Part shown: positions 1 through 9,264 of the stretch, piece by piece | Numbering within the stretch: the stretch's first letter is position 1 | Layout of the letters: each line of letters begins with the position of its first letter | NCBI RefSeq assembly: GCF_011046895.1 | Contig: NZ_CP049250.1 | Location: 2,392,501 to 2,456,500 of the forward strand | Length of the DNA stretch: 64,000 nt | From: Rhizobium rhizoryzae | GTDB lineage: Bacteria; Pseudomonadota; Alphaproteobacteria; Rhizobiales; Rhizobiaceae | Direction: 5' to 3' | Notes under the pieces: generated by a model | What the model saw: the letters and a program-made list of their open reading frames with translations, nothing else | Database searches by the model: none | What the model was told of the DNA's origin: nothing | Translations under genes and position numbers: made by a program

Positions 1-94
1 TGTACACAGACACCTCGTGTCCGCCTTTTTCCTTCAGGTGTCCCGCCATTGGAAAGCCCATAACGCCGAGACCGATGAAAGCTACCTTTGCCAT
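1..94 (-). CDS. NAD-dependent 3-hydroxyisobutyrate dehydrogenase-like protein (partial, N-terminus only)
   Basis: Only the first 31 codons lie in the window; the gene runs off the left edge. The reverse strand reads MAKVAFIGLGVMGFPMAGHL, followed by a short Gly/His-containing stretch. GLGVMGFPMA is the Rossmann dinucleotide-binding fingerprint of the beta-hydroxyacid dehydrogenase family (3-hydroxyisobutyrate, tartronate semialdehyde or glyoxylate reductases, 6PGDH N-domain). An AAAGAGGA ribosome-binding site precedes the ATG at 92-94. The substrate cannot be told from this fragment. It is divergent from the ssu operon. Confidence 0.8.
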   Translation of the reverse strand, partial: MAKVAFIGLGVMGFPMAGHLKEKGGHEVSVY

Positions 95-176
95 TACCCA
101 TTCCTCTTTGAGTGCTGGCTTTCATTAGACCAGTTTTTCATCCCACGGAAGCACGCGAAATCCAACACGCCGGAAG

Positions 177-196
177 TGGATAATTATAATAGTCCA
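177..196. promoter_or_regulatory. Interrupted palindrome with TATAAT in the divergent promoter region before ssuA
   Basis: TGGA and TCCA arms at 177-180 and 193-196 flank an AATTATAATT-like core. TATAAT (185-190) can be read on both strands, so this could hold -10 elements for both divergent genes or a LysR/GntR-type operator. No clear -35 is visible. This is inference from position and symmetry only. Confidence 0.3.
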
Positions 197-335
197 TAGA
201 ATTGGAAGAAATTATCGTTTGCATCGCTGAAAAGAGATTTTCTTATGTCGATGCTATTGGTCGTCTATGGGAGCCTTACCTCATCGCTGAACCACCGGAC
301 GCTCGGACGCCGGTTGAAAATCTGGAGATGGGGAC

Positions 336-1307
336 ATGACTGATTTTTCACGCCGGCAGACGCTGGCTCTATTCGGTGGCGCTGTTGTCGCTTCCACACT
401 AACGCTGCCCGGCATCACACGAGCCGCGACCACGACCATCAGAATTGGTTGGCAGAAGGGCGGCGTTCTGGCGCTTGCGAAGGCAGAAGGTGCGCTGGAG
501 AAGCGTTTTGCGGCCAAGGGTGTGACAATCACCTGGTCCGAGTTTTCATCCGGGCCGCCGCTGCTGGAGGCGCTGGGTGCTGGCGCGCTGGACTTCGGGC
601 CAACGGGCGATGTGCCACCGCTGTTTGCACAGGCTGCGCGTGGTAACCTGGTCTATGCAGGAACGTACAAGGGCAGCTCCGAAGGCTCGGCAATTCTGGT
701 CAAGGCGGATTCGCCGATCAAGACGATTGCCGATCTGAAGGGCAAGAAGCTGGCGTTCAAGCGCGGCTCCAGCGCACACAATGTCGCGGTGAAGGTTCTG
801 CGCAAGGGTGGGCTTTCCCTGACGGACGTGACGCTGGTCGACCTTGCGCCACCGGATGCTGCAGCGGCATTCAAGAATGGCAGCATCGATGCCTGGTCGA
901 TCTGGGATCCCTACACGGCGGTTGCTGAAGCTGATCCGCAGACGCGCGTGCTGACGACGGCGCAGGGCATTGTCGACAGCTGGAGTTACTTCCTCGCCAA
1001 CGGCGATTTCGCCAAGGAAAACGGTGGGCTCATTCTCGAGATCTTCGACGAGTTGGCGCAGGTGGGCAAGCGGGCGCAGGCCAACCTGGACAAGACGGTT
1101 CCGGCGCTCTCTGCCATCACCGGCGTGCCGGAAGACATTACCCGCAAGACGCTTCAGCGCACAGGCTTCAACCTCGGGGACGTTGGCACGATCTCGGATC
1201 AGGCGATCGCCTACCAGCAGGCGCTCGCGGACGAGTTTTTCGAACTCAAGATCATTCCGAAGAAGCTGACGATCACGGACGTCGTCTGGCGCCCGAAGGC
1301 AAGCTGA
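336..1307 (+). CDS. ssuA: Aliphatic sulfonate ABC transporter, periplasmic substrate-binding protein
   Basis: 323 residues. It binds alkanesulfonates in the periplasm and delivers them to SsuC/SsuB. The N-terminus carries SRRQTLAL followed by a hydrophobic stretch ending at ITRAA, so it is exported, possibly by Tat because of the twin arginine. The mature part has the SsuA/NMT1 fold features: GWQKGG near the start, [20 protein letters not shown], and [24 protein letters not shown] ribosome-binding site precedes the ATG. It is the first gene of ssuA-ssuD-ssuC-ssuB, whose next member is the FMNH2-dependent sulfonatase, so sulfonate rather than taurine or nitrate is the likely substrate. Confidence 0.9.
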   Translation: MTDFSRRQTLALFGGAVVASTLTLPGITRAATTTIRIGWQKGGVLALAKAEGALEKRFAAKGVTITWSEFSSGPPLLEALGAGALDFGPTGDVPPLFAQAARGNLVYAGTYKGSSEGSAILVKADSPIKTIADLKGKKLAFKRGSSAHNVAVKVLRKGGLSLTDVTLVDLAPPDAAAAFKNGSIDAWSIWDPYTAVAEADPQTRVLTTAQGIVDSWSYFLANGDFAKENGGLILEIFDELAQVGKRAQANLDKTVPALSAITGVPEDITRKTLQRTGFNLGDVGTISDQAIAYQQALADEFFELKIIPKKLTITDVVWRPKAS

Positions 1308-1329
1308 ACCCACGAAAGGGAGTGACACA

Positions 1330-2502
1330 ATGTCTATTACGCAAAAACCCATCGATTTTCTGTGGTTCATTCCGACCAGCGGCGACGGCAGCTATATCGG
1401 AGCCAGTGATCTGAACCGGGCGCCGGACAATCGGTATCTGCGAGAGATCGCGGTTGCGGTGGATCGTCTCGGTTACAGCGGCGTGCTGTTGCCGACCGGC
1501 GTATCCTGCGAAGAGAGCTTCGTAACAGCGGCCTCGCTGGCACCGTTCACGGAACGCCTGAAGTTTCTGGTGGCCATTCGCCCAGGCACGGCATCGCCAG
1601 CCTATTATGCGCGCCTTGCATCGACGCTGGACCGCATCACGGAAGGGCGTCTTCTGCTGAACATCGTTGTGGGCGGTGCGCCTGCCGAACTGGCTGGTGA
1701 CGGGATCTTCCTGCCGCATGACGAGCGATACGACCATGCGGAAGAGTTCTTCCAGGTGTTCGAAGATCTGCTGGCGACCGGCAAGGCGGACCTTGATGGC
1801 AAGCACATCAAGGCCAAGGAAGCCCGCCTTGGCTTCCCTTCGATCCAGCAGCCGCGCCCACCGCTGTATTTCGGCGGCTCTTCCGATGCGGGGATAGAAT
1901 TCTCCACCGGGCGTGCAGACAAATATCTGACCTGGGGCGAACCGCCGGAACAGGTGGCGGAGAAGGTGGCGCGGGTTCGCAAATCCGCCGCGGCAAAGGG
2001 CAGGGACGTTTCATTCGGCATTCGCCTGCACTTCATCGTTCGTGAGACGGACGAGGAGGCGTGGGAAGCGGCCGACAGGCTGATCTCCAAGCTCGACGAC
2101 GAAACAATCGCCAAGGCACAGGCGCATTTTGCCACGGCCTCTGATTCCGTTGGACAGCAGCGCATGGCGGCTCTTCACGGCGGCCGTCGCGACAAGCTTG
2201 AGGTTTCCCCGAACCTCTGGGCGGGTATCGGGCTCGTGCGATCCGGTGCAGGCACGGCGCTGGTTGGCTCACCGAAGACCGTGGCAGCACGGCTGCGCGA
2301 GTATCAGGAGATCGGCATCGAGACGGTGATTGGGTCCGGCTATCCGCATCTGGAAGAGGCGTACCGGGTGGCCGAGCTTCTGTTCCCGGAATTGGGAATT
2401 ACCACGCTTCCGCAGCGCACAGGCTTCGGTAGCGAGTTTTCCCAACGCACGGTCTTTTCCGGTGGTGGGCACCAGACACTGCGAGCAGTGGCAGCTTCCT
2501 GA
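1330..2502 (+). CDS. ssuD: FMNH2-dependent alkanesulfonate monooxygenase
   Basis: 390 residues (E. coli SsuD is about 380). It cleaves the C-S bond of alkanesulfonates with FMNH2 and O2, releasing sulfite and an aldehyde in the cytoplasm. The bacterial luciferase-like TIM barrel is evident. SsuD hallmarks include [15 protein letters not shown] at the start, [14 protein letters not shown] containing the active-site-region cysteine, and [11 protein letters not shown] containing the conserved Arg and His. It starts 22 bp after ssuA behind AAAGGGAG. No FMN reductase (ssuE) is present in the operon, so FMNH2 must come from a reductase encoded elsewhere. Confidence 0.93.
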   Translation: MSITQKPIDFLWFIPTSGDGSYIGASDLNRAPDNRYLREIAVAVDRLGYSGVLLPTGVSCEESFVTAASLAPFTERLKFLVAIRPGTASPAYYARLASTLDRITEGRLLLNIVVGGAPAELAGDGIFLPHDERYDHAEEFFQVFEDLLATGKADLDGKHIKAKEARLGFPSIQQPRPPLYFGGSSDAGIEFSTGRADKYLTWGEPPEQVAEKVARVRKSAAAKGRDVSFGIRLHFIVRETDEEAWEAADRLISKLDDETIAKAQAHFATASDSVGQQRMAALHGGRRDKLEVSPNLWAGIGLVRSGAGTALVGSPKTVAARLREYQEIGIETVIGSGYPHLEEAYRVAELLFPELGITTLPQRTGFGSEFSQRTVFSGGGHQTLRAVAAS

Positions 2503-2542
2503 GCTGCTTCTGCTGAATTGAACCCGGTTTGAGGAGACTCTC

Positions 2543-3373
2543 ATGGCACTTGCCGATCTCACGTTCAGCCGCACGCTGAAGCAGACGAACAAACGCATCC
2601 CTTCCTTCCCAAGACTTGGCCGCGCGCATGTTCTTCCGCTTGTCGTGCCTGTGACCCTGATTGCACTATGGCAGTTCGGGTCCTCAACCGGGTTCATATC
2701 CGACCGGATCATGCCGTCACCGGTTGCGGTTAGCCAAGCCTTCTGGAGCGAAGCCGCGAGCGGTGACCTCGGGCATAATATCCTCGTCAGCGCCGGACGC
2801 GCGCTGGCGGGTCTTCTGGTCGGCGGCACGATCGGCTTTCTTCTGGGCATCATCAACGGTGTGTCGAATCTTTCCGAGCAGCTGACCGATACTACGCTGC
2901 AAATGGTTCGTGCCATTCCGCATCTCGCGCTTATTCCGCTGGTCATTCTGTGGTTCGGGATTGGCGAGGAGGCAAAGCTGTTCTTGACCTCACTGGGTGT
3001 GCTGTTCCCGATCTATCTCAATACCTATCACGGTGTGCGCAACGTGGACCGGGATCTGTTGGAGATGGGCCGGATTTACGGCATGAGCCGTTGGTCTCTG
3101 TTCCGCAAGGTCATCTTCCCCGGTGCGCTTCCCTCCATCTTCGTCGGTCTACGCTATGCGCTCGGCATCATGTGGCTGACGCTGATCGTGTCTGAGTCCA
3201 TCGCAGCATCTTCCGGTCTCGGCTACATGGCCAACAACGCCCGCGAGTTCATGATGACCGACGTCGTCGTGCTGGCGCTTGTGATCTACGCGCTGCTTGG
3301 CAAGCTTGCCGATGTGATTGCACGCCGCCTGGAAGGCTGGACGCTTTCCTGGAATGCAGCCTATCAGAAGTGA
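2543..3373 (+). CDS. ssuC: Aliphatic sulfonate ABC transporter permease
   Basis: 276 residues, with about six membrane helices and the BPD_transp_1 domain in the C-terminal two thirds. It forms the inner-membrane channel for sulfonates. The EAA-type coupling loop is visible as LLEMGRIYGMSRWSLFRKV, followed by the FPGALPSIFVGLRYALG segment typical of SsuC/TauC/NrtB permeases. A GAGGAGACTCTC ribosome-binding site precedes the ATG. It lies between ssuD and ssuB, 40 bp and 9 bp away respectively. Confidence 0.92.
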   Translation: MALADLTFSRTLKQTNKRIPSFPRLGRAHVLPLVVPVTLIALWQFGSSTGFISDRIMPSPVAVSQAFWSEAASGDLGHNILVSAGRALAGLLVGGTIGFLLGIINGVSNLSEQLTDTTLQMVRAIPHLALIPLVILWFGIGEEAKLFLTSLGVLFPIYLNTYHGVRNVDRDLLEMGRIYGMSRWSLFRKVIFPGALPSIFVGLRYALGIMWLTLIVSESIAASSGLGYMANNAREFMMTDVVVLALVIYALLGKLADVIARRLEGWTLSWNAAYQK

Positions 3374-3382
3374 GGATCAGCG

Positions 3383-4204
3383 ATGTCTCTCCATATTCAT
3401 GAACGTCCGGCAACATTAGCTTCTTCTAGCAGCACGCATGGCCCTCGTCCCGATGTTGCATCCACGACAACGCAGGCGGTATCTCTCCATCTGCGTGGCG
3501 TTGAAAAACGCTTTGGCGACAATCAGGTTCTTCGTGGTATCGATCTCGATATCGAGGCTGGGCAATTCGTGGCCATTGTCGGGAAAAGCGGCTGTGGCAA
3601 GAGCACGCTTCTAAGGCTGCTGGTCGGTCTCGACCAGCACACTGGCGGCGAGATTGCATTTCGCGACGAGGGCGGGAATCCCGCCAAGGCCGACGCGCGC
3701 ATCGTGTTTCAGGAGCCTCGACTGCTACCCTGGTTCGACGTTGCCAAAAACGTGGCGGTTGGTCTGGGCGAGGGTGTCGACAAGGACGAGGCGCGGAAAA
3801 AGGTGCTTGCCGCCTTGTGGGAAGTGCACCTGCGCAACAAGGCGGAGGAATGGCCTTCCCAGCTATCGGGCGGTCAGAGGCAGCGCGTTGCTCTTGCAAG
3901 GGCGCTGGTCAGCAGGCCCGGCCTTCTGGTGCTGGATGAACCGCTCGGCGCGCTGGATGCTCTCACGCGCATCAGCATGCAGACCCTGATCGCCCGTGTC
4001 TGGCGGGAACTGGGTTTCACTGCCGTTCTCGTTACCCACGATGTGAGTGAGGCGGTGCATCTGGCCGACCGGGTGATCGTGCTGGACGAGGGCAGGATCT
4101 CGCTCGACCTTGCCATTCCGCAGCAGCATCCGCGCAAGCACGGGGATGCTGGACTGGCGGAACTGGAAGGCAAATTGCTGGCCGCGATCCTGAAGGATCG
4201 TTGA
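3383..4204 (+). CDS. ssuB: Aliphatic sulfonate ABC transporter ATP-binding protein
   Basis: 273 residues. It is the ATPase that powers sulfonate import through SsuC. Visible motifs are Walker [11 protein letters not shown]-loop FQEPRLLPW, signature [15 protein letters not shown], Walker [13 protein letters not shown] and the H-loop [15 protein letters not shown] roughly 35-residue Ser/Thr-rich N-terminal extension precedes the ABC domain and has no recognisable motif. It ends 10 bp from a convergent gene and I see no hairpin in the gap. Confidence 0.92.
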   Translation: MSLHIHERPATLASSSSTHGPRPDVASTTTQAVSLHLRGVEKRFGDNQVLRGIDLDIEAGQFVAIVGKSGCGKSTLLRLLVGLDQHTGGEIAFRDEGGNPAKADARIVFQEPRLLPWFDVAKNVAVGLGEGVDKDEARKKVLAALWEVHLRNKAEEWPSQLSGGQRQRVALARALVSRPGLLVLDEPLGALDALTRISMQTLIARVWRELGFTAVLVTHDVSEAVHLADRVIVLDEGRISLDLAIPQQHPRKHGDAGLAELEGKLLAAILKDR

Positions 4205-4214
4205 ACAGCAACGA

Positions 4215-4625
4215 TCAGAAGGGTTTCACGATCGCCAAAAGGACGATGACGATGGTGGAAACAAGCACGATAGGCATGCCCGCGCGCACGAAAGCAGGCG
4301 GATCCAGAAGCGGGTTGGCTTCCATTCGGCGCAACCAGGCGCTCTGCATGCCATGCAGGGCGGACAGCATGACGACGATCAGTAGCTTCAGGTGAAGCCA
4401 GCCGCCGGAAAAGCCAATATAGCCGATTGCCAGAATGAGGCCGAAGACCCAGACGCCCGCAAGCGCGCCGGTGGTGACGATGCGATCATACCGGCGGAGG
4501 GCCGTGATGACGCCACCGCGGATGGGGGCGGGCACCATGGAGATGACGAAGGCGTTGATCAGCATGCCGCCGACCCAGATGATGTCCGATGCGACGTGCA
4601 GGGCCTTGAGAAGGAAATACAGCAT
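4215..4625 (-). CDS. CopD/HemJ-superfamily integral membrane protein
   Basis: 136 residues with four predicted membrane helices. The start LLKALHVASDIIWVGGML resembles the first helix of the CopD/HemJ (DUF2269-like) superfamily, in which the His in KALH can bind haem or copper. The C-terminal helix is VLVSTIVIVLLAIVKPF. It could be a CopD-type copper protein or a protoporphyrinogen-oxidase-like HemJ relative; the sequence alone does not separate them. It lies convergent to ssuB. Confidence 0.6.
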   Translation of the reverse strand: MLYFLLKALHVASDIIWVGGMLINAFVISMVPAPIRGGVITALRRYDRIVTTGALAGVWVFGLILAIGYIGFSGGWLHLKLLIVVMLSALHGMQSAWLRRMEANPLLDPPAFVRAGMPIVLVSTIVIVLLAIVKPF

Positions 4626-4722
4626 AAGTTCCGTTCCAGATCGGGGAGTCTATGGGACAGGCAGCAGGCAAAGACCGCCAAGCAACGTCGAGGCCCAATG
4701 CGAGCCCCGGCGTTTGTTCAAT

Positions 4723-4750
4723 CTAGAGCGGTTCCAAACAAATTGGAATG
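4723..4750. repeat. Short palindromic intergenic repeat-like sequence
   Basis: AGAGCGGTTCCAAACAAATTGGAA contains TTCCAA and TTGGAA arms around a short loop. Sequences of the type AGAGCGGTTCC...GGAA recur between genes of rhizobial genomes, as I recall. It sits in the 140 bp gap between the CopD-like gene and the methyltransferase gene. I see only this copy here, so the repeat assignment rests on memory. Confidence 0.35.
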
Positions 4751-4765
4751 GCCGGATCGCGTTGT

Positions 4766-5581
4766 TCAGCCCTTCAGGCGGGCAATCACCAGATGTCCGG
4801 GGGTAGGGTTGCCATCCTGCATGCGCACATTGATTTCGGATATCTCGATCAGTTCGAAACCGGTGGCGGCAAGGCGCTCGCGCACATAGGCTTCAGCGTG
4901 GGCAAAGCGCTGATGCGGGCCGACCATGTAGGAGCGGCCTGCGAAAACCTCTTCCGGCAATGTTTCCGACGAGAAGACGAAAATGCCGCCTTCCACCATG
5001 TTTTCCGCCGCGCCGAAGAAAAGTGGCTCCAGCGCACCCAGATAGGGAAGGACGTCGGTTGCCGTAACGAGATCAAAGGCTTCATCGTCGTTGTCTTCGA
5101 GAAAGTCCTCGACTTCCGCGACGTAAAGCGTCTCGTAGAGATCCTTCTCGTGGGCGATCTCAACCATGTTTTCGGAGATGTCGATGCCGGTGATATCGTC
5201 CACCATGTCGCGCAGGGTGCCGCCGGTAAGGCCGGTGCCGCAACCGAGATCCAGCATGCGCTTGAATGGTCCGAGCTTCAGATCCTGAAGGCGCTGGCGC
5301 ACCAGAACGGGGACCGCATAGCCAAGCTGTTCGACAAGGATATCCTCGAAGCTCTCGGCGTGCTGATCGAACAGCGTCTCGACATAGGCATCCGGGGCCT
5401 TGGGGGGCGTTTCGCCACGGCCCATGGCCGCGATGCGGACAGCTGCGCCGCCATGATCGTCCGGATCGATTTCCAGCACCTGCTGGTAGGCAGCAACGGC
5501 TGCATCGATCTCGCCCGACTTTTCCAGCGCAAGCGCACGGTTGTAGGCTTCCGCCAGCGCTTCTTCGTCGATCTTGCTCAT
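4766..5581 (-). CDS. TPR-containing SAM-dependent methyltransferase
   Basis: 271 residues. The N-terminal part (about 1-60) contains a TPR-like helix pair (ALAEAYNRALALEKSGEIDA). Residues of about 110 onward form a class I methyltransferase domain with motif I MLDLGCGTGLTG, then DITGIDISENMVE and DLVTATDVLPYLG. This layout matches the COG4976-type TPR-repeat methyltransferases. The acceptor substrate is unknown. A GAGAGGCAGCC ribosome-binding site precedes the ATG. Confidence 0.8.
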   Translation of the reverse strand: MSKIDEEALAEAYNRALALEKSGEIDAAVAAYQQVLEIDPDDHGGAAVRIAAMGRGETPPKAPDAYVETLFDQHAESFEDILVEQLGYAVPVLVRQRLQDLKLGPFKRMLDLGCGTGLTGGTLRDMVDDITGIDISENMVEIAHEKDLYETLYVAEVEDFLEDNDDEAFDLVTATDVLPYLGALEPLFFGAAENMVEGGIFVFSSETLPEEVFAGRSYMVGPHQRFAHAEAYVRERLAATGFELIEISEINVRMQDGNPTPGHLVIARLKG

Positions 5582-5679
5582 GGCTGCCTCTCGTCAAAAC
5601 TTCGTCTCTAGAGAGGCGGCTTTAAGCTGAAGGTCGCCGGAAGGCAAGCGCAGGCGGCATTTGCCGACATTTCGTGTTC

Positions 5680-5946
5680 TCAGTGGATGATGAATTCGCC
5701 CTTCAGAGCACGCCATTCATTGGCCGCGATGAGTTTTCGGTGGACATAGCGCACCGAGTGCAATGGCCCGTCCAGCTTCTCCTGCCAGAATTTGAGAAAG
5801 GTCTTCATTTCCGGGAAGTCCGGGGCGAGATCGTAATGCTGCCAGATATAGGTCTGCAGCAGGTTCTTGTGGTCGGGCATGCGATAGAGGATCTGGGCCG
5901 TTGTCATGCCGTAGCCCTTCAGCATCAGTTCCATTTCAGGCGTCAT
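5680..5946 (-). CDS. usg: Usg family protein
   Basis: 88 residues from the ATG I prefer, which follows CGGAGCCACGGA; a TTG 17 codons upstream (5997) is open but has no ribosome-binding site. The pattern LTTA/MTTAQILYRMPDH, QTYIWQHYDLAPDFP and the ending GEFIIH match the small alphaproteobacterial Usg family. Its biochemical role is not known to me. It is followed by the methyltransferase gene on the same strand. Confidence 0.8.
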   Translation of the reverse strand: MTPEMELMLKGYGMTTAQILYRMPDHKNLLQTYIWQHYDLAPDFPEMKTFLKFWQEKLDGPLHSVRYVHRKLIAANEWRALKGEFIIH

Positions 5947-6344
5947 TCCGTGGCTCCGTAACGTCGATCTCTTCTGCGGCAATTTGCGGTTTGCCAAGAA
6001 GATTGGACCATTGGAGCCTTAACCGAAGCTTAAGGTCAAGACGCTAAATCACGCTTATTATTGTTTGTATTCAATGTCTTAGCACTCAATATGAATGGCT
6101 GCTGCCAAAGCGATTCATCGCCGGTTCAGGCGGCGCGGCGCCAATTTCCCTCTGGAACAAAGTACTGACCTTCCCGTTGGTGCGAGCCGAATCCCCTGAA
6201 AAAGAAGGGTATCGGCAAGGGTGTCCTACCATCGTCGGTATGACACCCTTGCATTTGCATCTACGCATCGTTCTTGCCGAAAATCGCTGATTTTCGGGCC
6301 GATGCTTCGGGACGACCGACTGATAACGCAGTTAGGGAGCAATC
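5947..6344. other. Intergenic region upstream of the OmpA-family gene
   Basis: No convincing gene. An AT-rich segment at about 6040-6100 is followed by GC-rich CGGCGCGGCGCC and the EcfG-type promoter at 6154-6178. The reverse-strand open frame at 6086-6268 lacks a ribosome-binding site and family features. The OmpA gene starts behind TTAGGGAGCAATC. Confidence 0.5.
6154..6178 (+). promoter_or_regulatory. Putative EcfG (RpoE2)-type general stress promoter
   Basis: GGAAC at 6154-6158 and CGTT at 6175-6178 are separated by exactly 16 nt. This equals the consensus reported for the alphaproteobacterial general stress sigma factor EcfG (GGAAC-N16/17-CGTT). The nearest downstream gene on this strand is the OmpA-family gene, 167 bp further on. 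That leaves a long leader or an unannotated short transcript. Confidence 0.55.
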
Positions 6345-8696
6345 ATGCCCAAGCGTACAAGACTCCTCGCCAGTGTGGCGATGCCATTGATTTCCATCAG
6401 CCTTCTGGCACCCAGCGTGCATGCCGCGATGCCGGGCATTCAGGTGCCTGCACAGGGCATCCAGTCCGACATCATTCACGTTCAGGCTCCGCCGCCGGGA
6501 CCGGAAGGTGCAGCAGGCGAGGAAGAGCAGAAGAAGCGTCGCCCGCCGCCAGAGGCGCAGGGTGGAGGCCCGCGTGGAGAGCCCGAGCAGCCGCGCGGCG
6601 CGCAGGGTGGCGCCCGCCCGGAGCGTCCCGCCGCTGAACCGCAAGCTGAGCCGCAGGGTCGCCCGCGTGGTGAACCTCAACGTGCTGAACCGCAGGGCGA
6701 GCAGCCGCGACCCAAGCGAGCCGAGCCGCCAGCGGAAGCACCTGCCCGTGCAGCGCCCGAACCCAAGGCAGAACAGCCCAAGGCAGAGCAGCCAAGAACC
6801 GAACAGCCCAAACCGGAAGCCAAGCCAGAGCCCCAGAGAGAGCCGAAGCCGCAGGGCGATAATCCGCCACGTCGGGAGCCGAAAGCTGCAGAGCCGGCAC
6901 CTGCCGAACGTCCCGCGCCGCCTGCCGAGCCAGCGCAGCGCGCGGCACCACCGTCTGAACCTGCGCAGCGCCCAAGTGCCGAGCGTCCAAGTGCCGAGCG
7001 TCCTGCGGGAGAGCGCCCGGCAGGTGAACGTCCAGCGGGTGAACGTCCAGCGGGTGAACGTCCGCGCAACGATGCGCGACCTGAAACACGCCCCGGTGTA
7101 GCGCCTCAAGGTCAAGCGCCCCAGGGTCAATCGCCTCAGGGTCAGGCGCCTCAGGGCGAGCCCGGGAGACCGGCACCTGCCGAGCGTCCTGCAGCACCGC
7201 CCGCTGCCGGCACGCAGCCATCCGTTCCACCTGCTCCTCCAGCAGCACCCCCGGCAGCACCGCCAGTAGCACCGCCTGCTGCCCAGCCGCCGGCTGCACC
7301 TGCGCCCGGTCAGCCGCCGGTAGCGCCGGGTCAGCGTTCCGACGCTCCAGCCGTTGCGCCGGCTCCCGGTCAAGCAGCAGGCCAGGCAGCAGGTCAGCCT
7401 CCTGTGACTGCGTCACCGACCACGCCGCAGGAAATCGAGCGGGCAAAGGCCATTGCCAACAATCCCGCGCAGGCTCAGGGACCAGTGGTCCTGCCTGTCC
7501 AGAATGGTGCCGCTGTGCTTGATAGTGCCAAGGAAGCGCCTGCCGCTGCCGCAGCACCGGGCCAGCCCGGAGCACCGGCTGCTCCGGGTCAGCGTCAAGA
7601 TGGGCAGCGTCGAGATGGTCAGCGTCCCGGTATGCCTCCGGCGCCAGGTCAGGCGCAGGCGCCTGCACCAGCACCGACAGCTCCGCCGCCACCACCGCCG
7701 ACATCCGATGCCGCTGCCCAGGCAGCCGCGCCGGGTGGGCAACAGGCAGCACCTGTTCGCATCGAGTCCTTCTCGCGCGTTCAGGGTGAGAGATTGCGCG
7801 AGCGCCCGCGCTTCGAAGACCCACGTGGCTGGGATGACGTGCGCCGTGCCGATGATGGCCGCGTGATCATTCAGTTCGATAACCGGACCTTCGTTCGCCA
7901 TGACGATAGTGAGCGTTTCATCAGCGACGGCTATCGTCCCGAATATGACCGTCTGCCGGGTGGACGCACCCGTGAGATCTACGAGCGTGATGGCGGCGTG
8001 CAGATCGTGACGATCCGAAATCGCTATGGCGATGTGGTCCAGCGTTCTCGCGTCGGACGCGATGGCCGCGAAATCATCCTGTTCTATGCGCCGGAGCTTG
8101 CCGATGAACGGGCCGATCGCGACTACCGCTGGCGTGATCCGGGTGCGGAATTGCCCCCGATGCGCCTGACGATTCCGGTCAACCAGTATATCATCGATAC
8201 GACCAGCGATCCGGATCGCGACTACTATCGCTTCCTCGAACAGCCGCCTGTCGAACGGGTGGAGCGGGTCTACTCCGTCGATGAAGTGCGTTACTCGGCC
8301 CGTATCCGCGACAAGGTTCGTCGTATCGATCTCGATACAGTCACTTTTGCCACGGGCAGTGCCGACATTCCGATGAACCAGGCATCCAGCCTGCGGAAGG
8401 TGGCGGACGCCATCAAGAAGGTTCTGGATCGCGATCCATCCGAGACCTTCCTGATCGAAGGCCATACGGATGCTGTCGGCTCTGACGAGAGCAATCTTGT
8501 GCTTTCCGACCGCCGAGCCGAATCGGTTGCGCGAGTTCTGACGGATGCCTTTGGTATTCCGCCGGAAAACATGGTGACGCAGGGCTATGGCGAGCGTTAC
8601 CTCAAGGTCGCGACACAGGGACCAGAGCAGCAGAACCGCCGCGTGACGATCCGTCGTATCACTGCGCTGGTGAAGCCGGTCGCACAGAACCGCTAA
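6345..8696 (+). CDS. OmpA-family outer membrane protein with a long Pro-rich region
   Basis: 783 residues. A signal peptide (KRTRLLASVAMPLISISLL...SVHA) is followed by about 380 residues of extremely Pro/Ala/Gln/Glu-rich low-complexity sequence with short repeats such as GERPA, QPKAEQ and APQGQ. A more ordinary region follows from about 450 (RERPRFEDPRGWDDVRR onward). The last 120 residues are an OmpA/Pal-type peptidoglycan-binding domain: TVTFATGSADIP, EGHTDAVGSDESNLVLSDRR, and QNRRVTIRR. It probably tethers the envelope to peptidoglycan, with the Pro-rich part acting as an extended spacer. An EcfG-like promoter lies upstream and a strong terminator follows. Confidence 0.85.
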   Translation: MPKRTRLLASVAMPLISISLLAPSVHAAMPGIQVPAQGIQSDIIHVQAPPPGPEGAAGEEEQKKRRPPPEAQGGGPRGEPEQPRGAQGGARPERPAAEPQAEPQGRPRGEPQRAEPQGEQPRPKRAEPPAEAPARAAPEPKAEQPKAEQPRTEQPKPEAKPEPQREPKPQGDNPPRREPKAAEPAPAERPAPPAEPAQRAAPPSEPAQRPSAERPSAERPAGERPAGERPAGERPAGERPRNDARPETRPGVAPQGQAPQGQSPQGQAPQGEPGRPAPAERPAAPPAAGTQPSVPPAPPAAPPAAPPVAPPAAQPPAAPAPGQPPVAPGQRSDAPAVAPAPGQAAGQAAGQPPVTASPTTPQEIERAKAIANNPAQAQGPVVLPVQNGAAVLDSAKEAPAAAAAPGQPGAPAAPGQRQDGQRRDGQRPGMPPAPGQAQAPAPAPTAPPPPPPTSDAAAQAAAPGGQQAAPVRIESFSRVQGERLRERPRFEDPRGWDDVRRADDGRVIIQFDNRTFVRHDDSERFISDGYRPEYDRLPGGRTREIYERDGGVQIVTIRNRYGDVVQRSRVGRDGREIILFYAPELADERADRDYRWRDPGAELPPMRLTIPVNQYIIDTTSDPDRDYYRFLEQPPVERVERVYSVDEVRYSARIRDKVRRIDLDTVTFATGSADIPMNQASSLRKVADAIKKVLDRDPSETFLIEGHTDAVGSDESNLVLSDRRAESVARVLTDAFGIPPENMVTQGYGERYLKVATQGPEQQNRRVTIRRITALVKPVAQNR
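6979..7063 (+). repeat. Tandem GERPA-coding repeat inside the OmpA-family gene
   Basis: A near-perfect 15 bp unit (GCGGGTGAACGTCCA and variants) is repeated about four times, encoding (A)GERP. It is preceded by two copies encoding PSAER. Tandem in-frame units of this sort can change copy number without shifting the frame, so the length of the Pro-rich spacer may vary between strains. Confidence 0.7.
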
Positions 8697-8717
8697 ACGG
8701 TATCCGAATGATGCAGA

Positions 8718-8751
8718 GACCGCCGGGCCAGATCGTCCCGGCGGTCTTTTC
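8718..8751 (+). terminator. Rho-independent terminator after the OmpA-family gene
   Basis: The arms GACCGCCGGG (8718-8727) and CCCGGCGGTC (8737-8746) form a perfect 10 bp stem with a 9 nt loop, followed by TTTT. It ends the plus-strand OmpA gene just before the convergent mobB. Confidence 0.85.
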
Positions 8752-8754
8752 GCA

Positions 8755-9264
8755 TCAGGCGTTCAGGCCTGTCGTCTCGATGACGAAATCGACAATCGCA
8801 TTGGTATCATCGAGATCGAAGACGGGCAGGGCGGTTCCTTCGACAGCATGATCCGCAGCAATGCCTAAGATGAATGGATCACTGGGTGCCAGCGGTTCGC
8901 GCTTGGCTGCCTCAAGGCGGCGTGCCTCGATTTTCGGGATCGGTTCGCGCTTGTAGCCCTCGATGATGAGGATATCGCACGGAGCGAGGCGGGAGATGAT
9001 TTCCTCGAAGCTTGGTTCATCGGCACCACGCAATTCGTGCATGATTGCATACCGCGTGCCGGAGACGAGGGCGACCTCGTGCGCGCCTGCCTGCCGATGA
9101 CGGTAGCTGTCTGCGCCGACCTTATCGATATCGAAATCATGATGCGCGTGCTTGACGGTCGAGACGCGAAAACCGCGGCGCGTCAGCTCCTCCACCACGC
9201 GTACGGCGAGGCCCGTCTTGCCGGAGTTTTTCCAGCCAGCAATACCAAACAGCTTCGGGGTCAT
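8755..9264 (-). CDS. mobB: Molybdopterin-guanine dinucleotide biosynthesis adaptor protein B
   Basis: 169 residues. This small P-loop GTPase assists MobA in attaching GMP to molybdopterin. The start LFGIAGWKNSGKTGLA holds the Walker A loop, and STVKHAHHDFDID and ILIIEGYKREPIPKIE are family landmarks. Its ATG overlaps the mobA stop by 4 bp, so the two are translationally coupled in the order eamA-mobA-mobB. Confidence 0.92.
   Translation of the reverse strand: MTPKLFGIAGWKNSGKTGLAVRVVEELTRRGFRVSTVKHAHHDFDIDKVGADSYRHRQAGAHEVALVSGTRYAIMHELRGADEPSFEEIISRLAPCDILIIEGYKREPIPKIEARRLEAAKREPLAPSDPFILGIAADHAVEGTALPVFDLDDTNAIVDFVIETTGLNA

Noticed and set aside
6261..7373. 370-codon Arg/Leu-rich minus-strand frame
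   Set aside because: It reads the complement of the repetitive Pro-rich OmpA region; composition reflects the repeats only.
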